A stretch of 64,000 nucleotides of DNA from the NCBI RefSeq assembly GCF_001187505.1, contig NZ_CP012150.1, positions 2,232,001 through 2,296,000 on the forward strand, read 5' to 3'. Positions 57,126-64,000 of this stretch are shown in pieces (positions within the stretch are counted from its first letter, which is position 1; each line of letters begins with the position of its first letter). Made by a program: the position numbers and the translations under genes. This DNA comes from Mycolicibacterium goodii (lineage in GTDB: Bacteria > Actinomycetota > Actinomycetes > Mycobacteriales > Mycobacteriaceae). The notes beneath the pieces were generated by a model. It saw only the letters and a list, made by a program, of their open reading frames with translations. It was not told where the DNA came from and made no database searches.

Positions 57126-57791
57126 GTGGTGGAAACGTCCACGCGGACGGTGGAACGGGCACTTGCCCTGCTCGCCACCGTCTGCGAGAGCGGCGGGACG
57201 AACCTCGTCGAGAGCGCCCGGGATTGCGATCTGGCGCCGAGCACCGCGCTGCGACTGCTGCGCACGCTCGAAACCACAGGCTTCGTCGCCAAAGACGAGG
57301 CCGGTATCTACCGGCCGGGCGGCCGGATCATCCAGTTGGGCGCGCAAGCCCTGAGCAACGAGTCACTGATCGAGCTGGCACAGCCGACCATGGAGGCTCT
57401 GGTCTCGGACACGGGCGAGTCGGCCTATCTGTCCGTGCGGGGGCACGACGACACCGCGATCTATCTCAACATCGTCGAGGGCACCCATTCGGTTCGGCAC
57501 ACCAGCTGGGTGGGGCGGACCGTTCCGTTGGACACGTCGGCTGTCGGACACGTGCTGCGCGGGGAGATCCCCGACGACGGGTACGTCGTCGTGGAACGTG
57601 GCGTCGAAGCAGACGTCACGGCCATCGCGTCCCCGGTGCGCTCGGAGGCCAGGATCGTCGCCGCGCTCAGCCTCGTCGTCCCGAGCTATCGGCTCACGGC
57701 GCCGAACACGGTGAGGTACGGCCACAAGCTGGTCTCCGCGGCCGCGGAGATCTCCGCCCGGCTGAGCCGACCCGCGAAACCCGAACCCTGA
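57126..57791 (+). CDS. IclR-family regulator
   Basis: A 221-residue IclR protein with N-terminal winged helix (RTVERALALLATVCESGGTNLVESARDCDLAPSTALRLLRTLE) and effector domain (SAYLSVRGHDDTAIYLNIVEG, VPLDTSAVGHVL). GTG at 57126 follows GAAGGAGG. It is first in a unit with the ABC importer and divergent from the lyase, so it probably senses the substrate that both handle. Confidence 0.87.
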   Translation: MVETSTRTVERALALLATVCESGGTNLVESARDCDLAPSTALRLLRTLETTGFVAKDEAGIYRPGGRIIQLGAQALSNESLIELAQPTMEALVSDTGESAYLSVRGHDDTAIYLNIVEGTHSVRHTSWVGRTVPLDTSAVGHVLRGEIPDDGYVVVERGVEADVTAIASPVRSEARIVAALSLVVPSYRLTAPNTVRYGHKLVSAAAEISARLSRPAKPEP

Positions 57792-57802
57792 GAGAGATAT
57801 TG

Positions 57803-58906
57803 ATGATCACGTTCGAATCCGTCTCCAAGGTGTACGTCGACGGAACCGTCGCCGTCGACGACCTCACACTGACCGCGCCGAGCGGAATGATCACCACGGT
57901 GGTAGGTCCGTCGGGCTGCGGGAAGACCACGTCGTTGCGGATGATCAACCGGCTCATCGAACCCAGCTCCGGATCGATCCGGCTGGACGGCGTGGACAGC
58001 CAGTCCCTGGACCGGGTGGCCTTGCGCCGCAGGATCGGTTACGTCATCCAGAACGCGGGCCTGTTCCCGCATCGCACGGTGGTCGACAACATCGCCGCAC
58101 TACCCCGGCTGCTCGGCGGCAGTAAAAAGGAAACCCGTTCCAAGGCAATGGAACTGTTGGAGCGCGTCGGCCTGGATGCGAAGTTCGCCAAGCGGTATCC
58201 CTGGCAGCTGTCCGGTGGTCAGCAGCAGCGCGTCGGTGTCGCGCGGGCCCTGGCCACCGATCCGCCCTTCCTGCTGATGGACGAACCCTTCAGCGCCGTC
58301 GACCCGATCGTTCGCAGCCAACTGCAGGACGAGTTCCTGCGGCTGCAGGCCGATATCTCCAAGACCATCGTGATGGTCACCCACGATATCGACGAGGCGC
58401 TCAAGCTCGGTGATCAGGTCGTGGTGCTGCGCGAGGGCGGATCCCTCGCACAGGCGGCGCCACCTGCCGAGCTGCTGGCAAGCCCCAACGATGCCTTCGT
58501 CGCCGACTTCGTCGGCTCGGCACGGGGTTACCGGGCGCTGGGATTCCACGGCTCCGATGACCGTCTCACGCTCCGACACGAGCCGACTGTCACGGTGGGA
58601 CAGTCGATATCGGCCCTTCCGGTGCACCACGGACGATGGGTGCTGGCCGTCGACCAGGCACAGGTGCCGGTCGGCTGGGTCGATACCGAGCGCCTCAGCG
58701 GCGATCGGGTCCGCGATACCGACGTCAACCTCAGTGGCACCACGGCACGCCACGATGCCTCCCTGCGCGATCTGCTCAATTCGGCGCTGTCCAGTCCGAG
58801 CGGGCGCTGCGTGGTCACCGACGAAGCCGGAGTCCTGATGGGTACCGCAACCGACCACGACGTGATCGACGCGATCCGACGGGCGAGGGGAGTCGAGGAG
58901 GCATGA
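57803..58906 (+). CDS. Quaternary-amine ABC importer ATPase (OpuCA/ProV-like)
   Basis: A 367-residue ATPase of the QAT class: Walker A GPSGCGKTTSL, IQNAGLFPHRTV (Q-loop typical of OpuCA), signature LSGGQQQRVGVARAL, Walker B LLMDEPFSAVD, switch THDIDEALKLG, then a C-terminal region (about 255-367) with CBS-like repeats that sense ionic strength in OpuA/OpuC. Starts 11 bases after iclR. Confidence 0.89.
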   Translation: MITFESVSKVYVDGTVAVDDLTLTAPSGMITTVVGPSGCGKTTSLRMINRLIEPSSGSIRLDGVDSQSLDRVALRRRIGYVIQNAGLFPHRTVVDNIAALPRLLGGSKKETRSKAMELLERVGLDAKFAKRYPWQLSGGQQQRVGVARALATDPPFLLMDEPFSAVDPIVRSQLQDEFLRLQADISKTIVMVTHDIDEALKLGDQVVVLREGGSLAQAAPPAELLASPNDAFVADFVGSARGYRALGFHGSDDRLTLRHEPTVTVGQSISALPVHHGRWVLAVDQAQVPVGWVDTERLSGDRVRDTDVNLSGTTARHDASLRDLLNSALSSPSGRCVVTDEAGVLMGTATDHDVIDAIRRARGVEEA

Positions 58907-59547
58907 ACTGGATCTCGCTGAACATCGATCGCATCGTTGCGCTGACCCTGAGCCACATCTGGCTGACGCTGGCGCCGACGGTGATCGGGCTGCTCGTGGC
59001 ACTGCCGCTCGGTTGGTGGGCGCACCGCTCGGGTCGCGGGCACGCGGCCATCGTGGGAACCGCGGGCCTGCTCTACACCATCCCGTCGCTGGCGCTGTTC
59101 ATCATCCTGCCGGTCATCCTCGGCACCAAGATTCTCGACCCGGTCAATGTCGTTGTGGCACTGACGCTGTACACGGTGGCGTTGTTGGTGCGCGTCGTGG
59201 CCGACGGTCTCGGGTCCGTGCCGCACGACACCGTCGCCGCGGCGGAGGCCATGGGGTACCGGGCATGGCAGCGACTGTTGCTGGTCGAACTTCCCGTGGC
59301 GGTCCCGGTGATCGCCGCGGGGCTGCGGGTGGCGGTGGTGTCCAACGTCAGCATCGTCACCATGGCTGCGCTGCTGGGCATCCCGCAGCTCGGGTCGTTG
59401 TTCACCCAGGGTTTCCAGCTGCGCCTCTATGAGCCGCTGATCACCGGCGTGGTGCTCTGCGCGGCGCTCGCCGTGATCTTCGACGGCCTCATCGTCTGGC
59501 TGAACAAGCTACTCACCCCGTGGCGGCAGCGGGCGGTGACCGCATGA
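58903..59547 (+). CDS. Quaternary-amine importer permease 1
   Basis: A 214-residue OpuCB/ProW-type permease with about five membrane segments: YTIPSLALFIILPVI, GLGSVPHDTVAAAEAMGYRAWQRLLLVELP (EAA loop) and VSIVTMAALLGIPQLGSL. Overlaps the ATPase stop (ATGA). Confidence 0.88.
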   Translation: MNWISLNIDRIVALTLSHIWLTLAPTVIGLLVALPLGWWAHRSGRGHAAIVGTAGLLYTIPSLALFIILPVILGTKILDPVNVVVALTLYTVALLVRVVADGLGSVPHDTVAAAEAMGYRAWQRLLLVELPVAVPVIAAGLRVAVVSNVSIVTMAALLGIPQLGSLFTQGFQLRLYEPLITGVVLCAALAVIFDGLIVWLNKLLTPWRQRAVTA

Positions 59548-60263
59548 ACATCGTCGGATGGTTCACCGACCCGGCGAATTGGACCGGCTCCGGCGGGATC
59601 CCGGTACAGATCGGTTACCACCTGCTGTTCTCGGCCGTCGCACTCCTGATCGCAGCGGTGATCGCCGTGCCACTCGGCATCGTCATCGGCTACACCGGCC
59701 GTGGTGAGCTGGTGGTCGCCGGGTTGGCCAACGTGCTGCGCGCGCTGCCGTCGCTGGGCCTGCTGACCCTGCTGTTTCTCGTCATCTCGCCCGTGGTTGC
59801 AGGAAGACTCGTGTATGTCCTGCCCGCCATTGTCGTGCTGGTCCTGCTCGCGGTGCCGCCGATCCTCACCGGAACCTATGCAGGCATCCAGAATGCCGAC
59901 GCCGACGCCGTCGGCGCGGCGCGCGGCATGGGGTTCACCAGAGGACAGATCCTGCTGCGGGTGCAACTTCCGTGCGCGTTGCCGCTGATGATCTCGGGGG
60001 TCCGCAGCTCCACGCTGCAGATCGTCTCGACCGCCACCATCGCCGCCTACCTCGGTCTTCAGGGCCTGGGTCGGTTCATCCTGGACGGCCGGGCGACGGC
60101 CAACTTCGCCGAAATGGCCGGTGGCGCAATCCTCGTCGCCCTGCTCGCCGTCGTACTCGAGCTCACCTTCGCATGGCTCGGCCGGCTGATCGTGTCACCC
60201 GGCCTGCGTCGGGCCGCTCCGAAATCCGCCTCACCCACCGTCAGTTTGGAGAAAGCATCATGA
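59544..60263 (+). CDS. Quaternary-amine importer permease 2
   Basis: A 239-residue OpuCD-type permease, about five or six membrane segments, with NVLRALPSLGLLTLL, AARGMGFTRGQILLRVQLPCALP and STATIAAYLGLQGLGRFI. Overlaps both neighbours by four bases. Confidence 0.88.
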   Translation: MNIVGWFTDPANWTGSGGIPVQIGYHLLFSAVALLIAAVIAVPLGIVIGYTGRGELVVAGLANVLRALPSLGLLTLLFLVISPVVAGRLVYVLPAIVVLVLLAVPPILTGTYAGIQNADADAVGAARGMGFTRGQILLRVQLPCALPLMISGVRSSTLQIVSTATIAAYLGLQGLGRFILDGRATANFAEMAGGAILVALLAVVLELTFAWLGRLIVSPGLRRAAPKSASPTVSLEKAS

Positions 60264-61180
60264 ACAAGCGCCCATTCCTCGCCTGCGTCGGCCTCACCGC
60301 GGCACTCGTCCTGTCCGCCTGCGGCGCAGGTGGCGACCCGCTGTCCGGAGGCGGGGACAGCACGGGATCCGCGGGGTCACAGGTCATCGTCGGCTCCGCC
60401 GACTTCACCGAGAGCCAGCTGATCGCCAGCATCTACTCGCAGGCATTACAGGCCAAGGGAGTCGAGGTCAAGGAGCAGTTCAACATCGGCAGCCGCGAGG
60501 TGTACATCGAGGCGCTCAAGGACGGCTCGATCGACCTGGTCCCCGAGTACACGGGCGCGCTGTTGAGCCATCTGGATCCCAAGTCCACCGCGGCAACCCC
60601 TGAGGCAGTGACCGCGGAACTGAAAGAGAAACTCCCCGAGGGTATCTCGATGTTGACGCCGTCCGCGGCCGAGGACAAGGACGTCATCGCGGTCACCCAG
60701 GAAACCGCCGACACGTACCACCTGAAGACGATCTCCGATTTGGCGCCGGTGGCAGGCCGGCTGGTCTTGGGCGGGCCCGCGGAATGGAAGACCCGCGTAC
60801 AGGGCGTGGTCGGCCTGCGTGATGTGTACGGGCTGCAGTTCAAGGACTTCGTCAGCCTCGACGCCGGCGGCACCCTGACGATGACGGCACTCACCAACGG
60901 TCAGATCCAGGCCGGGGACCTGTTCAGTACAGACCCGGGGCTGAAGGCCAACAAGCTGGTCGCCCTCGAAGACGACAAGAACCTGTTCGCGGCCGAGAAC
61001 GTGGTGCCGCTGATCAAGTCGGGCAAGCAGAACGACACCATCACCCAGACGCTCGACGCGGTGTCGGCGAAACTCACCACCGAGGATCTCATCTCGATGA
61101 ACGCCGAAGCCGCAACCGGGGCCAATCAGTCCGATATCGCCAAGAAGTGGCTGGCCGACTCCGGTCTCACCGACCAGTGA
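60260..61180 (+). CDS. OpuC-family substrate-binding lipoprotein
   Basis: A 306-residue QAT-type binding protein, lipobox LSAC (Cys about residue 20). Family marks are VGSADFTESQLIASIYSQAL, LVPEYTGALL and GGTLTMTALTNGQIQAGDLF. OpuC-type relatives bind glycine betaine, choline, carnitine or, in EgtUV systems, ergothioneine. The ligand cannot be read from sequence. The ATG overlaps the permease stop (ATGA). Confidence 0.87.
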   Translation: MNKRPFLACVGLTAALVLSACGAGGDPLSGGGDSTGSAGSQVIVGSADFTESQLIASIYSQALQAKGVEVKEQFNIGSREVYIEALKDGSIDLVPEYTGALLSHLDPKSTAATPEAVTAELKEKLPEGISMLTPSAAEDKDVIAVTQETADTYHLKTISDLAPVAGRLVLGGPAEWKTRVQGVVGLRDVYGLQFKDFVSLDAGGTLTMTALTNGQIQAGDLFSTDPGLKANKLVALEDDKNLFAAENVVPLIKSGKQNDTITQTLDAVSAKLTTEDLISMNAEAATGANQSDIAKKWLADSGLTDQ

Positions 61181-61202
61181 ACCGCGACGATCCGTATGCG
61201 GT

Positions 61203-62138
61203 CTAGAACACCTCGGCTTCGAGCCGGCGCAGCTGCTCACGCGGCGGGCCGAGCAGCTGCGCGCTGCCGTGGGCTCGCTTGAAGTACAGCTGGATGTCGT
61301 GTTCCCAGGTGATCGCGATACCGCCGTGAATCTGGATAGCCTCCGACGTCACCGCCGACAGCGACTCGCTGGCGAAGTAACGCGCCAGCGCGGCCGACGT
61401 CGGTGACGGGGCCGCGATCGAGTCGTGCACGACGGCGCGTGCCGAGGCGACCTTGACGTACAGGTCGGCCATCCGGTGCTTGAGCGCCTGGAAGCTGCCG
61501 ATCGGCCTGCCGAACTGCACCCGGTCCTTGCTGTAGGCCACGGTCAGGTCCAGGCACCGCGACGCCGCGCCGATCTGCTCGGCGGCGATGAGCAGCGCCG
61601 CGCTGTCGGCGATGCCCGGATCGTCACCGAGCGCGGTGGTCGCCCCGGGGATCACCGATGCGAGCCGACGCGTCATGTCCATGGTGGGTTTGGGCTGTGC
61701 GGTGAAAGTGTCCCACTGCGTGAGGGTTTCACCGTCGGCGGCGATCATCACGTCGGCGACGTCGCCGTTGATCACGAACTCGGGGTCGAACACCACGGTC
61801 CCGATGGCCGTGCCCTCCGCGAGGCCTTCGAGCGGTTCGGTGCGCCCGACCGACAGCAGCGCGAGCTCGGCGAGCGTGGTGCCCAGCAGCGGCGTCGGCA
61901 CCAATGCCTTGCCCAGTTCCTCCAGAACCACTGCGGCGTCGGCCAATTCGCCGCCCGCGCCACCGAACTCCTCCGGGATCACCAGCGCCGCGGCGCCGAC
62001 CTGCTCACACAGCAGCCGCCACAGGTCCGGGTCATAGCCCAGCTCGGATTCCATCGCCGCGCGCACCGCCTCCGGCGATGCGTGTTTCTCCACCAACGCG
62101 GCGACGGTATCCCGCAGCAGTTCGCGTTCTTCACTCAC
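61203..62138 (-). CDS. fadE33: Acyl-CoA dehydrogenase FadE33
   Basis: A 311-residue short ACAD that forms heteromers with FadE31 in breakdown of the HIP ring C/D fragment of cholesterol. Marks: VIPEEFGGAGG, VQFGRPIGSFQALKHRMADL and HGGIAITWEHDIQLYFKRAHG. Starts at GTG 62138; overlaps the fadE32 stop (GTGA). In M. tuberculosis the next gene is aspB (Rv3565); here 5.8 kb lie between. Confidence 0.85.
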   Translation of the reverse strand: MSEERELLRDTVAALVEKHASPEAVRAAMESELGYDPDLWRLLCEQVGAAALVIPEEFGGAGGELADAAVVLEELGKALVPTPLLGTTLAELALLSVGRTEPLEGLAEGTAIGTVVFDPEFVINGDVADVMIAADGETLTQWDTFTAQPKPTMDMTRRLASVIPGATTALGDDPGIADSAALLIAAEQIGAASRCLDLTVAYSKDRVQFGRPIGSFQALKHRMADLYVKVASARAVVHDSIAAPSPTSAALARYFASESLSAVTSEAIQIHGGIAITWEHDIQLYFKRAHGSAQLLGPPREQLRRLEAEVF

Positions 62139-63091
62139 GTCAGGCCCTCCAGTACTCTGCGGCGGTGTAGCGCCGGATCCCCCCAAGCCGGGCGCAAAGC
62201 CTGCACCCGCAGCAACAACAACGACAGGTCGTGCTCCTGAGTGAACCCGATCGCGCCGTGGGTCTGCAGGGCCGACCTGGCGGACAGCAGCGCCGCGTCG
62301 GCGGCAGCCACCTTGGCCGCGCTCACGTCGCGGGCGGTGTCGGGTGAGCCTTCGGCCAGCGACAGCGCGGCGCCGTACACCAGCGGGCGGGCCAGTTCGA
62401 TGGCGATGTGGACGTCGGCCAGTTTGTGCTTGATGGCCTGGTATGAGCCGATGACGCGGCCGAACTGGGTGCGCTGCTTGGCGTATTCCACGGCCTGGTC
62501 GAGCATGGCCTGACCGGCGCCCACCAACTGGGCGGCCGTGGCCAGCACGCCGAACTCGTAGGCCATGGCGGTGTCGGCGGCCACGGCGTCTCCGGCGGGT
62601 GAGACGTCGAACAGCCTGCGGGCGGGGTCGACGGATTCGTGGCGCTCACCGGCGGTTGCCCGGCGCACCTGGCCGTCGTGCGCGAACAGGATCAGGCCCG
62701 CGGTGTCGGCGTCGACGGCGCGGGGAACCTGCGGCGGCAGAGCCACGGTGGCGATCAGCTCACCAGAGGCCAGCGCACCGCAACGTTCGTCGTCGGCGAG
62801 CAGGATGGGCGCGACGGCGATGGACTCGGTGACCGGTCCGGGCACACCCCAGTAGCCGAGCCGTTCCAGCGCCACCACGAGATCGGCCGGGTGAGCCTCG
62901 ATGCCGTCGAACTTCTCGGGGACCAGCAGCGCGGTCACCCCCAGATCGGTCAGCTGTGCCCAGACCTTGCGGCCCGCGGTGGTGTCACCCTCGCCCCACG
63001 CGCGGATCGCCGTTGGTACGTAGGCGGCGCCCAGCGCGGCGTCGATGCTTGCGGCGAAATCGCGCTGCTGATCGTCGGTTTCGAAGTTCAT
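62135..63091 (-). CDS. fadE32: Acyl-CoA dehydrogenase FadE32
   Basis: A 318-residue short ACAD (319 in M. tuberculosis) of the same cluster, with LVPEKFDGIEAHPADLVV, RTQFGRVIGSYQAIKHKLAD and GAIGFTQEHDLSLLLLR. The ATG at 63091 overlaps the fadE31 stop by four bases. Expected partner of FadE31 in the HIP pathway. Confidence 0.87.
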   Translation of the reverse strand: MNFETDDQQRDFAASIDAALGAAYVPTAIRAWGEGDTTAGRKVWAQLTDLGVTALLVPEKFDGIEAHPADLVVALERLGYWGVPGPVTESIAVAPILLADDERCGALASGELIATVALPPQVPRAVDADTAGLILFAHDGQVRRATAGERHESVDPARRLFDVSPAGDAVAADTAMAYEFGVLATAAQLVGAGQAMLDQAVEYAKQRTQFGRVIGSYQAIKHKLADVHIAIELARPLVYGAALSLAEGSPDTARDVSAAKVAAADAALLSARSALQTHGAIGFTQEHDLSLLLLRVQALRPAWGDPALHRRRVLEGLT

Positions 63092-64000
63092 TTGCTCTTT
63101 CCCGCAGATTCGCGTGGCAGGCCCAGCAACCGTTCGGCGATGATGTTGCGCTGAATCTCGTTGGTGCCCGCGTAGATCGGGCCGCCCAGCGCGAACAGCA
63201 GACCGTGGGTCCAGTTGTTGGCAAGCTCGCCGTCCGCGCCCGCCAGATCCAGCGCGGTCTGGTGCAGCGCCACGTCGAGCTCGGACCAGAACACCTTGGT
63301 CACCGAAGATTCCGCACCCAGCTCGCCACCGTTGGCCAGGCGGGTCACCGTGCCGAACGTGTGCAGCCGGTAGGCCTGCGCCTTGATCCACGCATCGGCC
63401 ACGCGATCGGTGAACGCCGGATCGGGGTTGGCCTTCCACCGCTGCACGAGGCGTTCGGCGGGGGCCAGGAAGCGTGCCGGGCTGCGCAGCGACATGCCGC
63501 GCTCATTGCTCGAGGTGCTCATCGCCGCGCGCCAGCCGTCGTGCACACCGCCGATCACGTCGTTGTCGGGCACGAACACGTCGTCGAAGAAGATCTCGCC
63601 GAAGCCGGTGTCCCCGCCGAGCTGCGCGATCGGGCGCACCGTGACGCCCTCGGCCTTGAGGTCGAACATGAAGTACGTCAGGCCCTTGTGGCGCTGCGCC
63701 TCGGGGTCGGACCGGAACAGCCCGAAACCGCGCTCCCCGAACACCGCCCGCGAGCTCCAGATCTTCTGCCCGTTGAGCAGCCAGCCGCCGTCGGTCCTGG
63801 TGGCCGTCGACCGCAGCGACGCCAGGTCGCTGCCCGACTCGGGCTCCGACCAGGCCTGGGCCCAGATCTCCTCGCCGCTGGCCATCTTCGGCAGCACGCG
63901 GTCGAGTTGTTCCTCGGTGCCGTGCGCGAACAGCGTCGGCGCCAGCATCGAGGTGCCGTTGGCGCTGGCCCGGCCCGGGGCACCGGCACGGAAGTACTCC
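63088..64000 (-). CDS. fadE31: Acyl-CoA dehydrogenase FadE31, 5' end beyond window
   Basis: The 3' part (about 300 codons) of an alpha-type ACAD that is cut by the right window edge; the frame is open to the last base. Marks are QAWSEPESGSDLASLRSTA, LNGQKIWSSRAVFGERGFG, FFDDVFVPDNDVIGGV and GPIYAGTNEIQRNIIAERLLGLPRE. It supplies the substrate-binding half in heteromers with FadE32 or FadE33. Confidence 0.88.
   Translation of the reverse strand, partial: EYFRAGAPGRASANGTSMLAPTLFAHGTEEQLDRVLPKMASGEEIWAQAWSEPESGSDLASLRSTATRTDGGWLLNGQKIWSSRAVFGERGFGLFRSDPEAQRHKGLTYFMFDLKAEGVTVRPIAQLGGDTGFGEIFFDDVFVPDNDVIGGVHDGWRAAMSTSSNERGMSLRSPARFLAPAERLVQRWKANPDPAFTDRVADAWIKAQAYRLHTFGTVTRLANGGELGAESSVTKVFWSELDVALHQTALDLAGADGELANNWTHGLLFALGGPIYAGTNEIQRNIIAERLLGLPRESAGKSK

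Noticed and set aside
55943..57802. 5' extension of the OpuCA-like ATPase frame by over 600 codons
   Set aside because: It runs antisense through the lyase and out of frame through IclR; the ATPase family start is at 57803.

Overview
The window is high-GC, has GTG/TTG starts and tight ATGA/GTGA gene overlaps, and reads as chromosome of a fast-growing mycobacterium. An MspA-family porin (MspD), the KstR cholesterol cluster, PacL/CtpC-type proteins and an Mrf homologue point to Mycolicibacterium (Mycobacterium) smegmatis. From memory, not searched, this is about MSMEG_6078 down to MSMEG_6012. No tRNA, rRNA, insertion sequence or CRISPR array was seen.

Layout. (1) 0.1-7.2 kb is a core block in the same order as M. 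tuberculosis Rv3584-Rv3577: lpqE, carD, ispD, ispF, cysS, an rRNA 2'-O-methyltransferase, an ArsB-like permease and a metallo-beta-lactamase-fold protein. (2) 7.2-28.5 kb is a metal-limitation island absent at this point in M. tuberculosis. It holds the cysteine-poor alternative ribosomal proteins L31, L28, L33, S14 and S18, the ribosome-hibernation factor Mrf, a cobalamin riboswitch with a BtuFCD-like transporter, a DUF318 permease with its TIGR03943 partner, PacL-CtpC, porin MspD, BluB, an AztABCD-type zinc importer, a COG0523 GTPase and ZnuABC. AT-rich Zur-type palindromes sit in five intergenic regions. The logic is zinc sparing, scavenging and entry through the outer membrane, with cobalamin acquisition and lower-ligand synthesis interleaved. 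(3) 28.5-38.8 kb returns to the conserved order of Rv3575c-Rv3567c: LacI regulator, otsB, kstR, fadE34, a secreted protein, kshB and hsaADCB, with KstR operators in both divergent promoters.

(4) 39-54.3 kb is accessory: a GjpA-like porin candidate behind two iron-box-like sites, a lipase-like hydrolase, a methyltransferase, a 3-hydroxybutyrate/ketone-body operon (LysR, MHS transporter, 3-hydroxybutyrate dehydrogenase, acetoacetyl-CoA synthetase), a DUF222/HNH protein with an SOS-box-like start region, and a xylose locus (ROK regulator, XylA, single-domain ABC importer). (5) 54.3-64 kb holds an AspB-like aminotransferase and fadE33, fadE32 and fadE31 (last one cut by the window edge), which are adjacent in M. 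tuberculosis. Here they are split by a 5.8 kb insertion encoding a histidine-ammonia-lyase-family protein without the cofactor-forming Ala-Ser-Gly triad, an IclR regulator and a complete quaternary-amine (OpuC/ProU-type) ABC importer.

The two strongest leads are that insertion, which may be a betaine-type amino acid (possibly ergothioneine or hercynine) uptake and deamination system, and the zinc/cobalamin island with its riboswitch immediately behind Zur-type ribosomal genes.
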